In this document: positions 6,293-6,873 of the stretch, in pieces
Position numbering within the stretch: position 1 is the stretch's first letter
Layout of the letters: each line of letters starts with the position of its first letter
NCBI GenBank assembly: GCA_021789565.1
Contig: JAJYJL010000438.1
Span: forward strand, 1 to 6,873
Source: Acidobacteriota bacterium
GTDB lineage: Bacteria; Acidobacteriota; Terriglobia; UBA7540
Direction of reading: 5' to 3'
Length of the DNA: 6,873 bases
Notes under the pieces: generated by a model
Seen by the model: only the letters and a program-made list of their open reading frames with translations
Databases searched by the model: none
Told to the model about the DNA's origin: nothing
Made by a program: the position numbers and the translations under genes

Positions 6293-6547
6293 CACTAGCG
6301 TTTTCCAGCGCGTTTTGGTGGCATTGCCGGTAACGCGACACACCAAGATGAATTCCTGTGGGCATATGTGCCTGAACGGCCGTAAGCTCGCGCGCTGACG
6401 ACACCCTTGTGGCCGTGGCGGCACTTGTCCCGTGCAGTTTAGGTTTCAGTTTAGTCCGCAGTTTCTTGCCTTCGTTCTGCCTTGTACAGCTTGCGTGGAC
6501 CGCGACGGCGACGACAATCCTCAACAAGGTCAAACGCTTTTGTGAAC
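6293..6547. other. unassigned sequence between two mobile elements
   Basis: If the IS630 element had simply split the Ntn-hydrolase gene, the missing N-terminal codons should lie here on the minus strand. I read all three minus frames and found no Ntn-hydrolase signature. The frame that would join the remnant meets a TAG (complement of 6295-6297) two codons past the insertion point. Small open frames exist on both strands, but none resembles a known protein or has a convincing ribosome site. A short repetition, CAGTTT three times at a 12-base period (6435-6464), is present. The stretch is probably a rearranged scrap of older sequence. Confidence 0.5.
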
Positions 6548-6580
6548 GACCTGATGGGACCTCGGTTTTTTGTGCCAACT

Positions 6581-6817
6581 CTAGGGTGAGCTTTCGGCTG
6601 TTTGTGACTCAATGAAGGCGCGGCTAGCCGCGCCTTTATTGGCGAATTCGCTTGGCGTCCTCTCCCCCAGCGCCCTGTGAGGACGGCTCTCATTATATTC
6701 CTTCCGCCAGGCTTCGATTTTCTCCTTTGCCTCTTCCAGTGTGGCGAACCAATGTGTATCCAGGCACTCGGCGCGCAGCGTGCCGTTGAAAGTCTCGATG
6801 AAAGCGTTGGCGAAAGC
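6581..6817 (-). pseudogene. C-terminal remnant of an IS3-family transposase (OrfB)
   Basis: The minus-strand frame encodes about 78-80 residues of the integrase core end. NAFIETFNGTLRAECL carries the last catalytic Glu of the DDE triad (in FIETFNG). It is followed by HWFATLEEAKEKIEAWRKEYN, then SRPHRALGERTPSEFA, the usual end of IS3-type OrfB. A complete OrfB is about 270-300 residues, so the two catalytic Asp residues, the helix-turn-helix and OrfA are gone. Homology starts at about 6808, and a TAG stands directly before the first codon of the open frame (6823), so it has no proper start and cannot work. The last 15 or so residues after SEFA look unlike typical family ends and include a 22-base palindrome. 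Confidence 0.85.
6610..6641. repeat. strong palindrome / stem-loop inside the IS3 remnant
   Basis: A perfect 22-base palindrome spans 6615-6636; its left half reads AAGGCGCGGCT. It extends outward on both sides through one G-T position and four more complementary bases (CAAT with ATTG). As RNA it would fold into a 14-pair hairpin with a CUAG loop from either strand. Only short U-rich sequence follows, so a bidirectional terminator is possible but not proven. A second, smaller palindrome GCGAATTCGC lies at 6642-6651. Confidence 0.7.
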
Positions 6818-6873
6818 TGTCAACTACACCATATAGCGACCCTGCCGAGACGAGCTTTGAGGTTATCCACCCT
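6818..6873. other. unrelated sequence that cuts off the IS3 remnant, possible end of another element
   Basis: IS3 homology stops at about 6808-6817. From 6818 the plus strand reads TGTCAACTACACCATATAGC onward to the window edge, with no IS3 coding potential. A TG start is common to many IS ends, such as the IS21 and IS3 types, so a further element inserted into the IS3 copy is plausible. Only 56 bases are visible, so the identity is open. Confidence 0.3.

Larger units (their letters stand above)
6548..6817 (-). mobile_element. partial IS3-family element, truncated at its 5' side
   Basis: This holds the transposase remnant plus the sequence downstream of its stop. On the minus strand that downstream part runs GGCACAAAAAACCGAGG and then GTCCCATCAGGTC. 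I recall IS3-type right ends with a similar ACAAAAAA run followed by G-rich sequence and ending in CAGGTC(A), so the true element end may be at about 6548. The partner end lies outside the window or is lost, so this border is inference. Confidence 0.4.

Noticed and set aside
6548..6571. Plus-strand T run (6566-6571) after GACCTGATGGGACCTCGG as a terminator
   Set aside because: No stable stem precedes the six T residues. The sequence is better explained as the candidate end of the IS3 element.
6276..6578. Minus-strand frame of 100 codons as the missing Ntn-hydrolase N-terminus
   Set aside because: It is in a different frame from the remnant and shows none of the expected strand or nucleophile motifs. 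Part of it lies inside the IS630 end.
1..6873. CRISPR array, tRNA, rRNA, riboswitch or defence operon
   Set aside because: No regularly spaced repeats longer than the CAGTTT unit, no tRNA-like cloverleaf and no recognised defence domain were seen on either strand.

Overview
The window is about 57% GC (estimated by eye) and looks like chromosomal DNA of a soil bacterium, most likely an acidobacterium or a relative. That placement is inference. It rests on protein families I recall mainly from such genomes: a long exported protein with a YRDNWW motif and a YP-S-WA-x-TKYWF tail, a degenerate CheY-like protein, and a small beta-rich protein with a GTLYGEGQG motif. There is no rRNA, tRNA or marker gene to fix the taxonomy.

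Positions 1-4618 are resident genes, loosely spaced and without an obvious operon. A possible gene end lies at 1-183. It is followed by a large exported protein of unknown function (235-2739), an AT-rich spacer, a possible 57-residue membrane protein (2913-3086), a pseudo-receiver protein (3210-3611), a minus-strand beta-rich conserved protein (3767-4168) and a small basic LGGxKGG-type protein (4397-4618). The last gene has a good -35/-10 pair whose predicted start point falls on its ATG, so its mRNA may be leaderless.

Positions 4600-6873 are a mobile-element graveyard. A minus-strand gene for a proteasome-like Ntn hydrolase keeps only its C-terminal part and ends at the left end of a complete IS630-family element (5096-6290). 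That element has TA on both sides, 22-bp imperfect terminal repeats and an intact DDE transposase. Beyond it are about 255 bp with no recognisable gene, then the C-terminal remnant of an IS3-family transposase. The remnant holds a perfect 22-bp palindrome. It breaks off near 6818, where unrelated sequence begins that may be the end of yet another element.

The genes do not form a recognisable pathway, and I see no convincing defence, secretion or biosynthetic system. The most informative points are the truncated Ntn hydrolase beside the IS, the nested palindromic IS ends, the candidate leaderless promoter and the uncharacterised conserved small proteins.
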